DNA from: Rheinheimera sp.
GTDB lineage: Bacteria > Pseudomonadota > Gammaproteobacteria > Enterobacterales > Alteromonadaceae
DNA length: 64,000 nt
Direction of reading: 5' to 3'
NCBI GenBank assembly: GCA_003543135.1
Contig: DPJG01000018.1
Span: 1-64,000 of the forward strand
In this document: in pieces, positions 8,821-17,992 of the stretch
How positions within the stretch are numbered: the first letter of the stretch is position 1
How the letters are laid out: the number at the start of each line of letters is the position of its first letter
The notes under the pieces: generated by a model
The model's input: the letters and a program-made list of their open reading frames with translations, nothing else
The model's database searches: none
Told to the model about the DNA's origin: nothing
Program-made: the position numbers and the translations under genes

Positions 8821-9852
8821 ATGTATCAGATCAACACTTTAGCCCTGGATGATCCAAAGCGCAGTGCATGGGATGCCTTTGTTGACCAACACCAGGACGG
8901 TACTTTTTTTCATCTTTGTGGCTGGCAACTGGTGTTGCAGCAAAGTATGGGCCACCCAACCTACTATTTATATGCCACCGAGCATGATGAAATTGTTGGT
9001 GTGCTGCCGCTGGCCTGGGTAAAAAGTAAACTTTTTGGCAATGCCCTGGTTTCAACCCCCTTCTGTGTTTATGGCGGCGCTGTTGGCGCGCCTGAAGTAC
9101 GACGTGCACTGGAACAAAAGGCCGTTGAAATTGGCCGTGAGCTAGGTGTTGATCATGTTGAACTGCGCTATCGCGATCCCCAGGACAACGACTGGTTAAC
9201 CCGAAGCCAGCACGCCACTTTCGGCTGTGAGCTGGCAGAAGATGATGCGGCCATTCTGGCCGGTATTAAAAAGAATCAGCGGGCACTGATCCGCAAAGCC
9301 CTGCAAACAGAGATGAGCTGGCACCTCGACAGCGATAATCAGGACTTTTACGCTATTTATTCCGAAAGCCTGCGCAATCTCGGTACGCCGGTGTTCAGTA
9401 AGCAGCTGATAGACGCACTACAGCAGGTATTCCCTACCCAAACTGAAATTCTGACCATCAGAAACGGCCACGAAGCTGTGTCATCGGTGTTTAATTTTTA
9501 TTATAAAAATCAGGTGCTGCCCTACTACGGTGGCGGTAAACCCTCGGCGCGAGAGCTGAAAAGTAATGACCTGATGTATTACCAACTGATGTGTCACGCT
9601 AAAAAAGATAAAAACTGTACTTTTTATGATTTTGGCCGCAGTAAACTGGACTCCGGCGCATATAGTTATAAAAAGCATTGGGGCATGCAACATCAGTTAT
9701 TGCATTATCAGTTTAAGCTGATTAATGCGACCGAACTTTCCAACCTCAGCCCAAACAACCCGAAATACCAGCTGTTTATTAAGATGTGGCAAAAGCTGCC
9801 GCTGGCCGTGAGCCGCTGGCTGGGCCCCAAACTTGCGCATTATCTGGGGTAA
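8821..9852 (+). CDS. FemAB family XrtA/PEP-CTERM system-associated protein
   Basis: A 343-residue GNAT-fold protein of the FemAB/FemX-like group (TIGR03019 type). These proteins resemble aminoacyl-tRNA-dependent or acyl-CoA-dependent N-acyltransferases, and in exosortase loci they are thought to acylate or aminoacylate sugar amines. The sequence contains the family-like VGVLPLAWVKSKLFG segment and a YGGGKPSARELKSNDLMYY segment. Freshly deacetylated amino sugars from the upstream NodB protein would be plausible substrates (inference). The start is ATG at 8821 with AAGGA upstream; the next gene begins 3 bases after the stop. Confidence 0.9.
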   Translation: MYQINTLALDDPKRSAWDAFVDQHQDGTFFHLCGWQLVLQQSMGHPTYYLYATEHDEIVGVLPLAWVKSKLFGNALVSTPFCVYGGAVGAPEVRRALEQKAVEIGRELGVDHVELRYRDPQDNDWLTRSQHATFGCELAEDDAAILAGIKKNQRALIRKALQTEMSWHLDSDNQDFYAIYSESLRNLGTPVFSKQLIDALQQVFPTQTEILTIRNGHEAVSSVFNFYYKNQVLPYYGGGKPSARELKSNDLMYYQLMCHAKKDKNCTFYDFGRSKLDSGAYSYKKHWGMQHQLLHYQFKLINATELSNLSPNNPKYQLFIKMWQKLPLAVSRWLGPKLAHYLG

Positions 9853-9855
9853 AAA

Positions 9856-11067
9856 ATGGCAAAACCGAAGATCCTTTATCTGTGCCACCGCATTCCTTAT
9901 CCGCCGAATAAAGGCGATAAGATCCGTTCTTTTAATGTGCTCAAGGCTCTGGCGGAACACTTTGAGGTGTATCTGGGTTGTTTTGTCGATGACGAATACG
10001 ACTGGCAATATCAGGACAGACTCACCAGCTGGTGTTCAGAATATAAGTGCCTGCCACAACATAAAACGCTGGCCAAGCTGAAAGGTTTAACGTCATTTTT
10101 AACCGGCAAGTCAATTACCGAACCCTATTATTTTGATGCCAGAATGCAACTTTGGGTTGATGAAACTATTAAAAAACATCAAATAACAAAGGTATTTATT
10201 TTCTCATCTGCAATGGCGCAATACGTTGATCAAGCAAAATATAGCCATTTACATCGGGTGATCGATTTTGTGGATGTGGATTCGGATAAATGGCGACAGT
10301 ATGCCCAATCACATCAGGGACTGATGAAATGGGTGTATCAGCGTGAACATCACAAACTGCAGCAGGCCGAACAAAAATACTGTGAACGCTTTAACCACAG
10401 CGTGTTTGTATCCCCGGATGAAGCGGCGTTATTCCGCTCTCTGATGCCGTCCGCTTGCAGTGAGAAAATTACCCATCTGCTCAATGGTGTTGATGTTGAT
10501 TTTTTTGCTCCTGAACAGGCAGCTACAGTCACAGCCACCGAAGTTCCGTTAAACAGACGCTACCTGGTATTTACCGGCGCCATGGACTATTGGGCGAACG
10601 TGGACGCGGTACGCTGGTTTGCCGATGAAGTCTGGCCGGCGTTAGTTGCAACACAGCCGGACTTGCATTTTATTATTGCCGGCGGTAATCCTACTGCAGA
10701 AGTAAAAGCCTTAGCACTAAAACACAATATTGTTGTAACAGGACGGGTCAAAGATGTCCGTCCTTATATCCAGCATGCATTATTTGTGGTGGCTCCGCTT
10801 CGCATCGCCCGTGGTATTCAAAACAAAGTGCTTGAAGCCATGTCGCTGAATAAAGCCGTTGTTGCGACAGACATGGCGATGGAAGGTATTAACGCACCAC
10901 AATCGCCCTGGCTGCGTCAGACAGACAGTGCAGAAACCTTTATCGCTTACTGTATGGATTTATTACAAAATCCGGTTGATGACATAGGGGCAAGGCAATG
11001 GGTTATCGAAAACTTTACCTGGCAAGCCACATTGGCACCATTGCAACAGCTGGTTACTGAAGCATGA
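9856..11067 (+). CDS. PEP-CTERM/XrtA system glycosyltransferase (TIGR03087 type, GT4)
   Basis: A 403-residue GT-B glycosyltransferase. The N-terminal domain opens ILYLCHRIPYPPNKGDKIRS, characteristic of the TIGR03087 family. The C-terminal domain contains LVFTGAMDYWANVDAVRWF, the donor-binding PLRIARGIQNKVLEAMS and VVATDMAMEGI. It adds one sugar to the lipid-linked repeat unit on the cytoplasmic face; sugar specificity is not visible. Its stop overlaps the xrtA start (ATGA), so the two are translationally coupled. Confidence 0.93.
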   Translation: MAKPKILYLCHRIPYPPNKGDKIRSFNVLKALAEHFEVYLGCFVDDEYDWQYQDRLTSWCSEYKCLPQHKTLAKLKGLTSFLTGKSITEPYYFDARMQLWVDETIKKHQITKVFIFSSAMAQYVDQAKYSHLHRVIDFVDVDSDKWRQYAQSHQGLMKWVYQREHHKLQQAEQKYCERFNHSVFVSPDEAALFRSLMPSACSEKITHLLNGVDVDFFAPEQAATVTATEVPLNRRYLVFTGAMDYWANVDAVRWFADEVWPALVATQPDLHFIIAGGNPTAEVKALALKHNIVVTGRVKDVRPYIQHALFVVAPLRIARGIQNKVLEAMSLNKAVVATDMAMEGINAPQSPWLRQTDSAETFIAYCMDLLQNPVDDIGARQWVIENFTWQATLAPLQQLVTEA

Positions 11068-12560
11068 AGCTATCTGCCATCAGCAAGACATCATGGGGTT
11101 TGCTTGCAGCTGCGCTGATGCTGTGGGTTTTGCTGTTCTGGCCAACCCTGGTGCAGCTGGAATCTGTCTGGCAGGGTTCTGATACCTATAGCCACGCCTA
11201 TTTTATTCCGCTGATTGTTTTGTGGTTATTGCACCGTGGTCAGGCGGGCAGCTCTGAACTTCCCAAAGCCGACTGGCGTCCGCTTATTTTGCTGCTCCCC
11301 CTGCTGTTTTTGTGGCTGATCGGATTTGCATCAGATACCGGGGCTCTGGCCCAGCTTGCAGCCATTGTTTGCCTGCAATTGATTTTGATTGGCTGGATGG
11401 GCTTGAACCTGGCTAAACATCACCAGTTTGCCGTTTTTTATCTGATTTTTATGCTGCCCTTCGGCGAAGAATTACACCCCTTATTGCAGAATATCACCGC
11501 CGATTTATCGGTGTGGTTTTTACATCTTGCGGCAATTCCGGTGTTTCGCGAAGGTTTATACCTGACCACCCCGGTTGGCCACTTTGAAGTGGCAGTCGCC
11601 TGCTCAGGTCTGCGTTTTTTAATTACCTCGCTGGCCATCGGCACTCTGTATGCCCATCTCACCTATCAGAGTTTCTGGCGGCAACTGTTATTTTTAGTGG
11701 CGCTGATATTATTTTCCGTGCTGGCCAATGGTCTGCGTGCCTTTTTGCTGATCTACATCGCTGAACAAACCAATATGGCCTATGGCTTTGGTGATGACCA
11801 TTATGTTTACGGCTGGCTGGTGTTTGGTCTGGTGCTGCTGATCATGTTTTGGCTCGGCGGTAAATTCAGCGACTTCCCAACAGAGAGCAGCGGGCAAACC
11901 ACAGCAGTGCACGCCACTGACAACCCAATTTTGCATCAGACACAGTCACCACAAACCAGTGCTATTGCCCAGGGTTTTACGCTGTTGCAGTTTTGCTATC
12001 TGGCAGCACTTTTTGCCGGTTTTATGTTGTGGCGTCAGAGTCTGCCATTGGCAACAGTACCTGCCACGCCCGCTGCAGCATTAATTGCAGCTGATGCAGT
12101 GTCTGCAGCCGATTCAGACTGGGGTATTGACTTTGTCGCCAGCCAAAAACAGAGTTTATTAAAAACCGCTGACGGCTTTGAGTTTTACCGCGCAGAGTAT
12201 GCTCACCGCCAGCAACAGGGTGAACTGGTGAGCTGGAGCAACAAACTGTTTAAAGATAAACACTGGACCATTACAGCCCGGCGTCCATGGCAACATAACG
12301 GCTTAGAAGCAGAAGTGATCACGCTGAAAAGTCTGGGTGGCAATAGCCGTACCCTGCTTTATTGGTATCAGGTCGGCGACCAGACGACGGTCAGCAGCTG
12401 GCGGGTAAAACTGGCACAAACTGTTGCGTTACTGAGTGGTAGCTCTGCTGTCGGCCAGTTTAATGCGGTGTCGGTGAATGCAGAACTAAGCCTGGATGAT
12501 CAAAATCTGCACCAGGCGGTGCAAAGGTTACAGCAGTGGGAAACAGCCCATGGCGGATAA
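11064..12560 (+). CDS. xrtA: exosortase A fused to an EpsI-like domain
   Basis: A 498-residue polytopic inner-membrane cysteine protease/transpeptidase that recognises PEP-CTERM tails. The first 270 residues carry about eight membrane helices and the exosortase catalytic residues: Cys180 in VACSGLRF, Arg225 in ANGLRAF and His246 in GDDHYVYGW. Another membrane helix lies near 315-335, followed by a soluble EpsI-like (DUF3485) domain to the end, with the typical YWYQVGDQTT motif. It sits between two GT4 genes and overlaps both. The substrate visible in this window is the PEP-CTERM protein at 47419-48312. Confidence 0.96.
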   Translation: MKLSAISKTSWGLLAAALMLWVLLFWPTLVQLESVWQGSDTYSHAYFIPLIVLWLLHRGQAGSSELPKADWRPLILLLPLLFLWLIGFASDTGALAQLAAIVCLQLILIGWMGLNLAKHHQFAVFYLIFMLPFGEELHPLLQNITADLSVWFLHLAAIPVFREGLYLTTPVGHFEVAVACSGLRFLITSLAIGTLYAHLTYQSFWRQLLFLVALILFSVLANGLRAFLLIYIAEQTNMAYGFGDDHYVYGWLVFGLVLLIMFWLGGKFSDFPTESSGQTTAVHATDNPILHQTQSPQTSAIAQGFTLLQFCYLAALFAGFMLWRQSLPLATVPATPAAALIAADAVSAADSDWGIDFVASQKQSLLKTADGFEFYRAEYAHRQQQGELVSWSNKLFKDKHWTITARRPWQHNGLEAEVITLKSLGGNSRTLLYWYQVGDQTTVSSWRVKLAQTVALLSGSSAVGQFNAVSVNAELSLDDQNLHQAVQRLQQWETAHGG

Positions 12561-13767
12561 TGCTCTGCTGTCTTGGCAGCCTGGCGCCGCGAACAACAGC
12601 CTGCAGCCATTGCATATAGTGCATTATGTGTGGGGCTTTCATACCGGTGGCCTGGAAAATGGTGTGGTCAATCTCATCAATCATTTACCTCAGGGTTTAT
12701 ACCGCCACAGCATCATTTGCCAGAAAGGTTATGATCCGGCTTTTTTCGCCCGCATCCGCAGCCCCAACGTCGCCATTTTTGATATTGCCAAACAGGATGG
12801 CACTGATCTCGCGCTGTTCTGGCGTTTAGCCAAACTGCTACGGCAGTTAAAACCTGATGTTTTTCACAGTCGTAACCTTAGTACCATGGAAGGCCAGCTT
12901 ATCGCCGCGCTGTTGCGTATTCCGTTACGGGTGCATGGTGAACATGGCTGGGACGTCAGCGATCTCGGTGGCACCAACCGGCGTTATCAGAAGTTGCGTC
13001 GGTTGTTAAAAGGTTTTGTGCACCAGTTTGTCGCCCTGTCATCCGAAGCAGAGCATTATTTAACGGCTGTAATTGGTGTTTCGCAGAAGCAAGTACACCG
13101 TATTTGTAATGGCGTTGACCTGAGCCGCTTTGATAAAAACAACCTTGAGCAAAACCCTGATCTAAACAATGCACAGACACTGCCCTGGCACTTTGAAAAG
13201 TCACAATTTGTATTTGGCACTGTCGGCCGCATGGCTGCAGTGAAAAACCAACAATTATTACTCGAAGCTTTTATTCTGCTTTGCCAACGTTACCCGGATA
13301 GAGCCGCAGAGTTAGGTTTATTGCTGGTTGGCGACGGCGCACTGCGACAGAATCTTGAACAAAGAGCCATTGCTGCCAAGCTGCAGCATGCGGTGATTTT
13401 TGCAGGCAACAGCAATAATGTTCCCTTAATGCTCAGTCAAATGCAGGTGTTTGTGTTGCCTTCTTTAGCCGAAGGCATCTCCAATACCATTCTTGAAGCT
13501 ATGGCCAGCGGCTTGCCGGTTATCGCCTCCAGAGTTGGCGGCAATCCGGAATTATTGTTGCCTGAACATCACAGCAGTCATTTGTTCGAAAGTAACAATG
13601 TGGAACAACTTGCCGATTGTATGGCACTTTATATAAAACAGCCTGAACGGTATCCCGAAGACAGTGTTTTGGTGAAAAAACACTGCCAAAACAACTTTAG
13701 TCTCGATAGCATGGTGCAACGCTACCATCAGCTTTATCAGTCAGTCAGTAACAAGGATCTTATTTAA
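12550..13767 (+). CDS. PEP-CTERM/XrtA system glycosyltransferase (TIGR03088 type, GT4)
   Basis: A 405-residue GT-B glycosyltransferase. The acceptor domain includes IVHYVWGFHTGGLENGVVNL and a GEHGWDV motif. The donor domain has FGTVGRMAAVKNQ, LLLVGDGALR, and the nucleotide-sugar site PSLAEGISNTILEAMASGLP with Glu residues of the E-x7-E pattern. The start is ATG at 12550 (MADNALL), giving an 11-base overlap with xrtA; a longer in-frame start at 12496 would overlap more. It is one base from the amidotransferase start. Confidence 0.92.
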   Translation: MADNALLSWQPGAANNSLQPLHIVHYVWGFHTGGLENGVVNLINHLPQGLYRHSIICQKGYDPAFFARIRSPNVAIFDIAKQDGTDLALFWRLAKLLRQLKPDVFHSRNLSTMEGQLIAALLRIPLRVHGEHGWDVSDLGGTNRRYQKLRRLLKGFVHQFVALSSEAEHYLTAVIGVSQKQVHRICNGVDLSRFDKNNLEQNPDLNNAQTLPWHFEKSQFVFGTVGRMAAVKNQQLLLEAFILLCQRYPDRAAELGLLLVGDGALRQNLEQRAIAAKLQHAVIFAGNSNNVPLMLSQMQVFVLPSLAEGISNTILEAMASGLPVIASRVGGNPELLLPEHHSSHLFESNNVEQLADCMALYIKQPERYPEDSVLVKKHCQNNFSLDSMVQRYHQLYQSVSNKDLI

Positions 13768-13768
13768 C

Positions 13769-15658
13769 ATGTGTGGAATCGCTGGCATTTATTTTCCGAC
13801 TAGCCAACAACAACCCGATGCCGACACCTTAAGGCAGATGAACGACAGCCAGTTGCATCGGGGTCCGGACGCCGGCGATTATTTTTTTGCGCCCGGTGTT
13901 GGCCTGGCGCACCGCCGTTTATCTATTATCGACCTTGATGGCAGCCCACAGCCAATGCGCACTCCGGACAACAGTGTTTGTGTGGTATTTAACGGTGAAA
14001 TTTATAACTTTAAAGAGCTGCGTACTGAGCTGCAAGCCAAGGGTTATCAGTTTATCAGCCAGGGCGACACCGAAACTATTCTGCATGCCTGGCGTGAATG
14101 GGGTGTGGATTGTGTACACCATTTACGCGGCATGTTTGCTATTGGTATTTGGGATGCAAAAACCCAAAGCCTGTTTTTGGCCCGTGACCGGCTCGGCGTA
14201 AAACCGATGTTTTACAGTTTATTGCCAGGCAATGAGTTTATTTTTGGCTCTGAGTTAAAAGTATTAAAGCAGCATCCGAAATTTGACCGCACACTGCGCC
14301 ATACCGCCATTGAAGACTATTTCACTTTTGGTTATGTGCCTGAACCTTATACCATTTATCAGCATTGTTTTAAGCTTGAACCAGGTTACCGCATGTTGTT
14401 AACCCCTGGCATGACCAGCCTGCCAGAGCCGGAGCAATATTGGGATATTCCGACAGAGTGGAGTAAAGATGTCACCTCAACAGAAGCCCAAAACGAACTG
14501 GTAACCCGGTTTAAAGAAGCCGTTGGCATCCGGATGGTGGCAGATGTGCCGCTTGGCGCCTTTTTATCCGGCGGAGTCGACTCATCTGCCGTTGTTGCCA
14601 TGATGTCGCAGTTACAAAGCGAGCCGGTGAACACCTGCGCCATTGGTTTTGACGTGCCCACTTTTAACGAAACCGAATTTGCCCAGATGGTGGCCGACCG
14701 TTACCACACCAATCACAGTGTGCAGGTGGTCAGTCAAAACGATTTTGAGCTGATTGATATGCTGCCGTCGCTCTATGACGAGCCTTATGCCGACAGCTCG
14801 GCGATGCCAACTTACCGGGTTTGCCAGATGGCGCGCAAAAAAGTAACAGTTGCGCTTTCCGGTGATGGTGGTGACGAAGTTTTTGCCGGTTACCGTCGTT
14901 ACAATATGCATTTACATGAAGATAAAGTGCGCAACCTGTTGCCACTTGGCCTGCGTAAAGCCATTTTTACCCCACTTGGCAAGTTGTACCCAAAACTTGA
15001 TTGGGCGCCGAAATTTCTGCGTGCCAAAACCACTTTTCAGTCGATGGCGATGGACTCGGTTGAGGGGTATCACAACTCTATCTCTATTTTGCGCGCTGAC
15101 GAGCGTGAAAAGCTGTTTTCCGCTGACTTTAAACAAAAGCTCAATGGGTACAATTCGCTGCAAGTATTCCGCCGTTATCAGAAAAACACTCAAGCGTTAG
15201 ACCCGTTAAAAACGGTGCAATACCTTGATTTAAAAACTTATTTAGTGGGCGATATCTTAACCAAAGTCGACCGTGCTTCAATGGCGCATTCGCTGGAAGT
15301 AAGGGTGCCCTTTTTAGATCATAAGTTTATCGAATGGGCCTTTAAGCTGGAATCCAGCGCCAACCTGCAAAATGGTGTTGGTAAATTCAGTCTGAAAAAA
15401 CTGATGGAACCTCATCTGCCGCATGATGTGTTGTACCGCAAAAAAATGGGCTTTTCAGTACCATTAGCCGACTGGTTCCGTGGTCCGCTGCAACAAAAGT
15501 TACAAGACTGCGTGCTGTCAGAGCGTATGCTCAGCTGTGGCATTTTTGACCCTGCCCAGTTAAAACGTTTAGTAAAAGATCATATCAGCGGTTTAAAAGA
15601 CAACAGCGCATCACTCTGGACCCTGATGATGTTTGATGGCTTTTTAAGGTTGGAATAA
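13769..15658 (+). CDS. XrtA/PEP-CTERM system amidotransferase (asparagine synthase-like)
   Basis: A 629-residue two-domain glutamine amidotransferase. The N-terminal class II glutaminase domain has Cys2 as nucleophile (MCGIAGIYF), RGPDAG and a GEIYN motif. The synthetase domain has the ATP pyrophosphatase loop SGGVDSS near residue 267 and SGDGGDEVFAGYRRY. It transfers ammonia from Gln to a carboxylate, probably a uronic acid or acyl group of the exopolysaccharide (substrate inferred). It matches the TIGR03108 amidotransferase of exosortase loci. A second homologue at 26401 lacks Cys2. Confidence 0.94.
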   Translation: MCGIAGIYFPTSQQQPDADTLRQMNDSQLHRGPDAGDYFFAPGVGLAHRRLSIIDLDGSPQPMRTPDNSVCVVFNGEIYNFKELRTELQAKGYQFISQGDTETILHAWREWGVDCVHHLRGMFAIGIWDAKTQSLFLARDRLGVKPMFYSLLPGNEFIFGSELKVLKQHPKFDRTLRHTAIEDYFTFGYVPEPYTIYQHCFKLEPGYRMLLTPGMTSLPEPEQYWDIPTEWSKDVTSTEAQNELVTRFKEAVGIRMVADVPLGAFLSGGVDSSAVVAMMSQLQSEPVNTCAIGFDVPTFNETEFAQMVADRYHTNHSVQVVSQNDFELIDMLPSLYDEPYADSSAMPTYRVCQMARKKVTVALSGDGGDEVFAGYRRYNMHLHEDKVRNLLPLGLRKAIFTPLGKLYPKLDWAPKFLRAKTTFQSMAMDSVEGYHNSISILRADEREKLFSADFKQKLNGYNSLQVFRRYQKNTQALDPLKTVQYLDLKTYLVGDILTKVDRASMAHSLEVRVPFLDHKFIEWAFKLESSANLQNGVGKFSLKKLMEPHLPHDVLYRKKMGFSVPLADWFRGPLQQKLQDCVLSERMLSCGIFDPAQLKRLVKDHISGLKDNSASLWTLMMFDGFLRLE

Positions 15659-15669
15659 GGCATATCTCT

Positions 15670-16878
15670 ATGAAAATTCTGCACTTATTCGACCATTCAA
15701 TTCCGCTGCACAGTGGCTACACCTTCCGCTCACGCGCTATTTTGCAGCAACAAGCCAATATGGGTTTTCAGACCTGTCATGTCACCAGCCCTAAGCAAGG
15801 TGAAAGTCAGAACGATAAAGAAACGGTGGATGGTTTAACTTTTTACCGCACCAAAGCACCAAATGGCCTTTTCAGCAAAATCCCGGTGCTAAACCAGCTG
15901 GCGTTAATTCCGGCGATGAAAAAACGTTTGCTGGAAGTCATTGCATTGGAAAAACCTGATGTGATCCATGCGCACTCCCCTGCACTGAATGGTATGGCGG
16001 CCCTGCTTGCCGGCAAAGCAGCCGGTATTCCGGTAGTGTATGAAGTTCGGGCTTTTTGGGAGGATGCTGCAGTTGATCACGGCACCTGTAAAGAAGGTGA
16101 CTTACGCTATCGCCTGACCAAAGCCATGGAAACCTATGTGCTCAAAGGTGCAGACGCTGTTACCACCATTTGTGAAGGTTTACGCAAAGATATGGTCGCG
16201 CGCGGCATAGCAGCCGATAAAATTACGCCTATCCCTAATGCAGTTAATGTCGAACAGTTTCAGTTGATTAACCAGAAAGACCAGCAGCTGGCAGAAAAAC
16301 TTGGCCTGCAAGGTAAAAAAGTGCTGGGTTTTCTCGGGTCTTTTTATGCTTATGAAGGGCTGGATTTATTGGTAGCGGCAATGCCGGCCATTTTAAAGCA
16401 GGTGCCGGACGCTGTGTTATTGCTGGTCGGTGGTGGCCCACAGCAACAAGCGCTCGAGCAACAGATTCGCGAGCTTGGGCTGGAGCAGCATGTGATCATG
16501 CCTGGCCGGGTGCCACACAGCGTGGTGAACAGTTATTACAGTCTGGTCGATTTACTGGTTTATCCGCGTAAATCCATGCGTTTGACTGAACTGGTCACCC
16601 CATTAAAACCGCTGGAGGCGATGGCTCAGGGCAAGGTGCTGCTGGCGTCCAATGTCGGTGGTCATCACGAATTGATTGAACATGGTAAAACCGGTTGGTT
16701 ATTTCAAAGTGACGATGTGGCGGCGTTAAGCAATGCGGCTGCAGAGCTGTTAAATGCCACCGAACAATGGCCGCAAATTCGGCAAAATGGCCGCAACTTT
16801 GTGGAAAATGTCCGGAATTGGCAACAATCCTGTAGCCCTTATCTGAACATCTATCAGAGACTCTGCCATGCAAAATGA
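15670..16878 (+). CDS. PEP-CTERM/XrtA system glycosyltransferase (TIGR04063 type, GT4)
   Basis: A 402-residue GT-B glycosyltransferase. The opening KILHLFDHSIPLHSGYTFRS is characteristic of the TIGR04063 family. Further along are the acceptor-domain segment YEVRAFWEDAAVDHGT, the donor-domain start GFLGSFYAYEGLD, and the donor site PRKSMRLTELVTPLKPLEAM. It adds a sugar to the lipid-linked unit in the cytoplasm. It lies 11 bases after the amidotransferase and overlaps the next GT by 11 bases. Confidence 0.93.
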   Translation: MKILHLFDHSIPLHSGYTFRSRAILQQQANMGFQTCHVTSPKQGESQNDKETVDGLTFYRTKAPNGLFSKIPVLNQLALIPAMKKRLLEVIALEKPDVIHAHSPALNGMAALLAGKAAGIPVVYEVRAFWEDAAVDHGTCKEGDLRYRLTKAMETYVLKGADAVTTICEGLRKDMVARGIAADKITPIPNAVNVEQFQLINQKDQQLAEKLGLQGKKVLGFLGSFYAYEGLDLLVAAMPAILKQVPDAVLLLVGGGPQQQALEQQIRELGLEQHVIMPGRVPHSVVNSYYSLVDLLVYPRKSMRLTELVTPLKPLEAMAQGKVLLASNVGGHHELIEHGKTGWLFQSDDVAALSNAAAELLNATEQWPQIRQNGRNFVENVRNWQQSCSPYLNIYQRLCHAK

Positions 16879-17992
16879 GCTCGCTGGCCTGCGCATTTGT
16901 TTAATTGGCCCCATACCTCCGCCTGCCGGCGGTATGGCCAATCAAACACGCCAGCTGAAATTATTACTGGAGCAGGAAGGTGCAGTTGTGAACATGGTTG
17001 CGGTGAACGCGCCTTATCAACCTGCTGTTATCGGCAAAGTACCCGGGCTTAGAGCTGTATTTCGTCTTGTTCCTTATCTGTTGGCTTTATACCGCAATAT
17101 CGGCAATAACGATGTCTGCCATTTAATGGCCAACTCCGGCTGGTCCTGGCATTTATTTGCAGCTCCGGCTATCTGGATTGCCCATTGGCGCAAAAAACCT
17201 ATGGTGATGAATTATCGTGGTGGCCATGCCAAACAGTTTTTCGAAGGTGCCTGGTCTGTGGTTGGCCCCTCGGTGCGCCGTTGTAGTGCTGTAGTGGTGC
17301 CTTCGGCCTATTTACGCCGTGTGTTTGCTGAATTTGCCACTGATGCAGTTGTGATACCCAATGTGCTGGAACAAAAACGCTTTTATCCGGCCGCTGATTT
17401 AAATGCCAAACTCACAGTGATCCCGGTAAAACCTCATCTTATTGTGACGCGTAATCTTGAAGCTATTTACGACATTGCCACCGCAGTTCGTGCTTTTGCC
17501 CTGCTCAAAACCAGCTTACCTCAGGCAACATTATCGGTGGCAGGTTCTGGCCCGGAAGAACATGCACTTAAAGCTCTTTGCCAGGAATTAAAAATCAGCG
17601 ATTCAGTGCATTTTCTCGGCCGGCTCGATGCCGACCAGATGGCTGAGCTGTATCGCAGTGCTGATTTAATGCTCAATACCAGTTTGGTGGATAACAGCCC
17701 TAATTCGGTTATCGAAGCGCTGGCTTGTGGCATACCGGTATTAACCAGTAATGTCGGTGGTATTCCGGATTTAGTCTCTGACGGTGTGGATGCAGTGCTA
17801 TTGCCACCCGGTGATGCAACACTTTTTAGCCAACACGCCGTCGAAGTCTTAACCAACAGCAGGCTGCGTCAACAGCTGGTAGAAAATGGCCTGGCAAAAA
17901 CTGCCCGTTTTGCCTGGTCAAGTGTCAGCCAGGCACTGCTTCATACATACCAGACAGCCATCAGCTCCCGCAATCAGGCAGGTTCACAATGA
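16868..17992 (+). CDS. GT4 glycosyltransferase of the XrtA locus
   Basis: A 374-residue GT-B glycosyltransferase. It starts with a GPIPPPAGGMANQTRQL acceptor-domain motif; the donor domain has LIVTRNLEAIYDIATAVRAF, LSVAGSGPE and NTSLVDNSPNSVIEALACG with the catalytic Glu of GT4. This is the fourth GT4 of the operon. The start ATG at 16868 lies inside the end of the previous gene, and its stop overlaps the next start (ATGA), so all three genes appear coupled. Donor and acceptor sugars cannot be read from the sequence. Confidence 0.9.
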   Translation: MQNELAGLRICLIGPIPPPAGGMANQTRQLKLLLEQEGAVVNMVAVNAPYQPAVIGKVPGLRAVFRLVPYLLALYRNIGNNDVCHLMANSGWSWHLFAAPAIWIAHWRKKPMVMNYRGGHAKQFFEGAWSVVGPSVRRCSAVVVPSAYLRRVFAEFATDAVVIPNVLEQKRFYPAADLNAKLTVIPVKPHLIVTRNLEAIYDIATAVRAFALLKTSLPQATLSVAGSGPEEHALKALCQELKISDSVHFLGRLDADQMAELYRSADLMLNTSLVDNSPNSVIEALACGIPVLTSNVGGIPDLVSDGVDAVLLPPGDATLFSQHAVEVLTNSRLRQQLVENGLAKTARFAWSSVSQALLHTYQTAISSRNQAGSQ

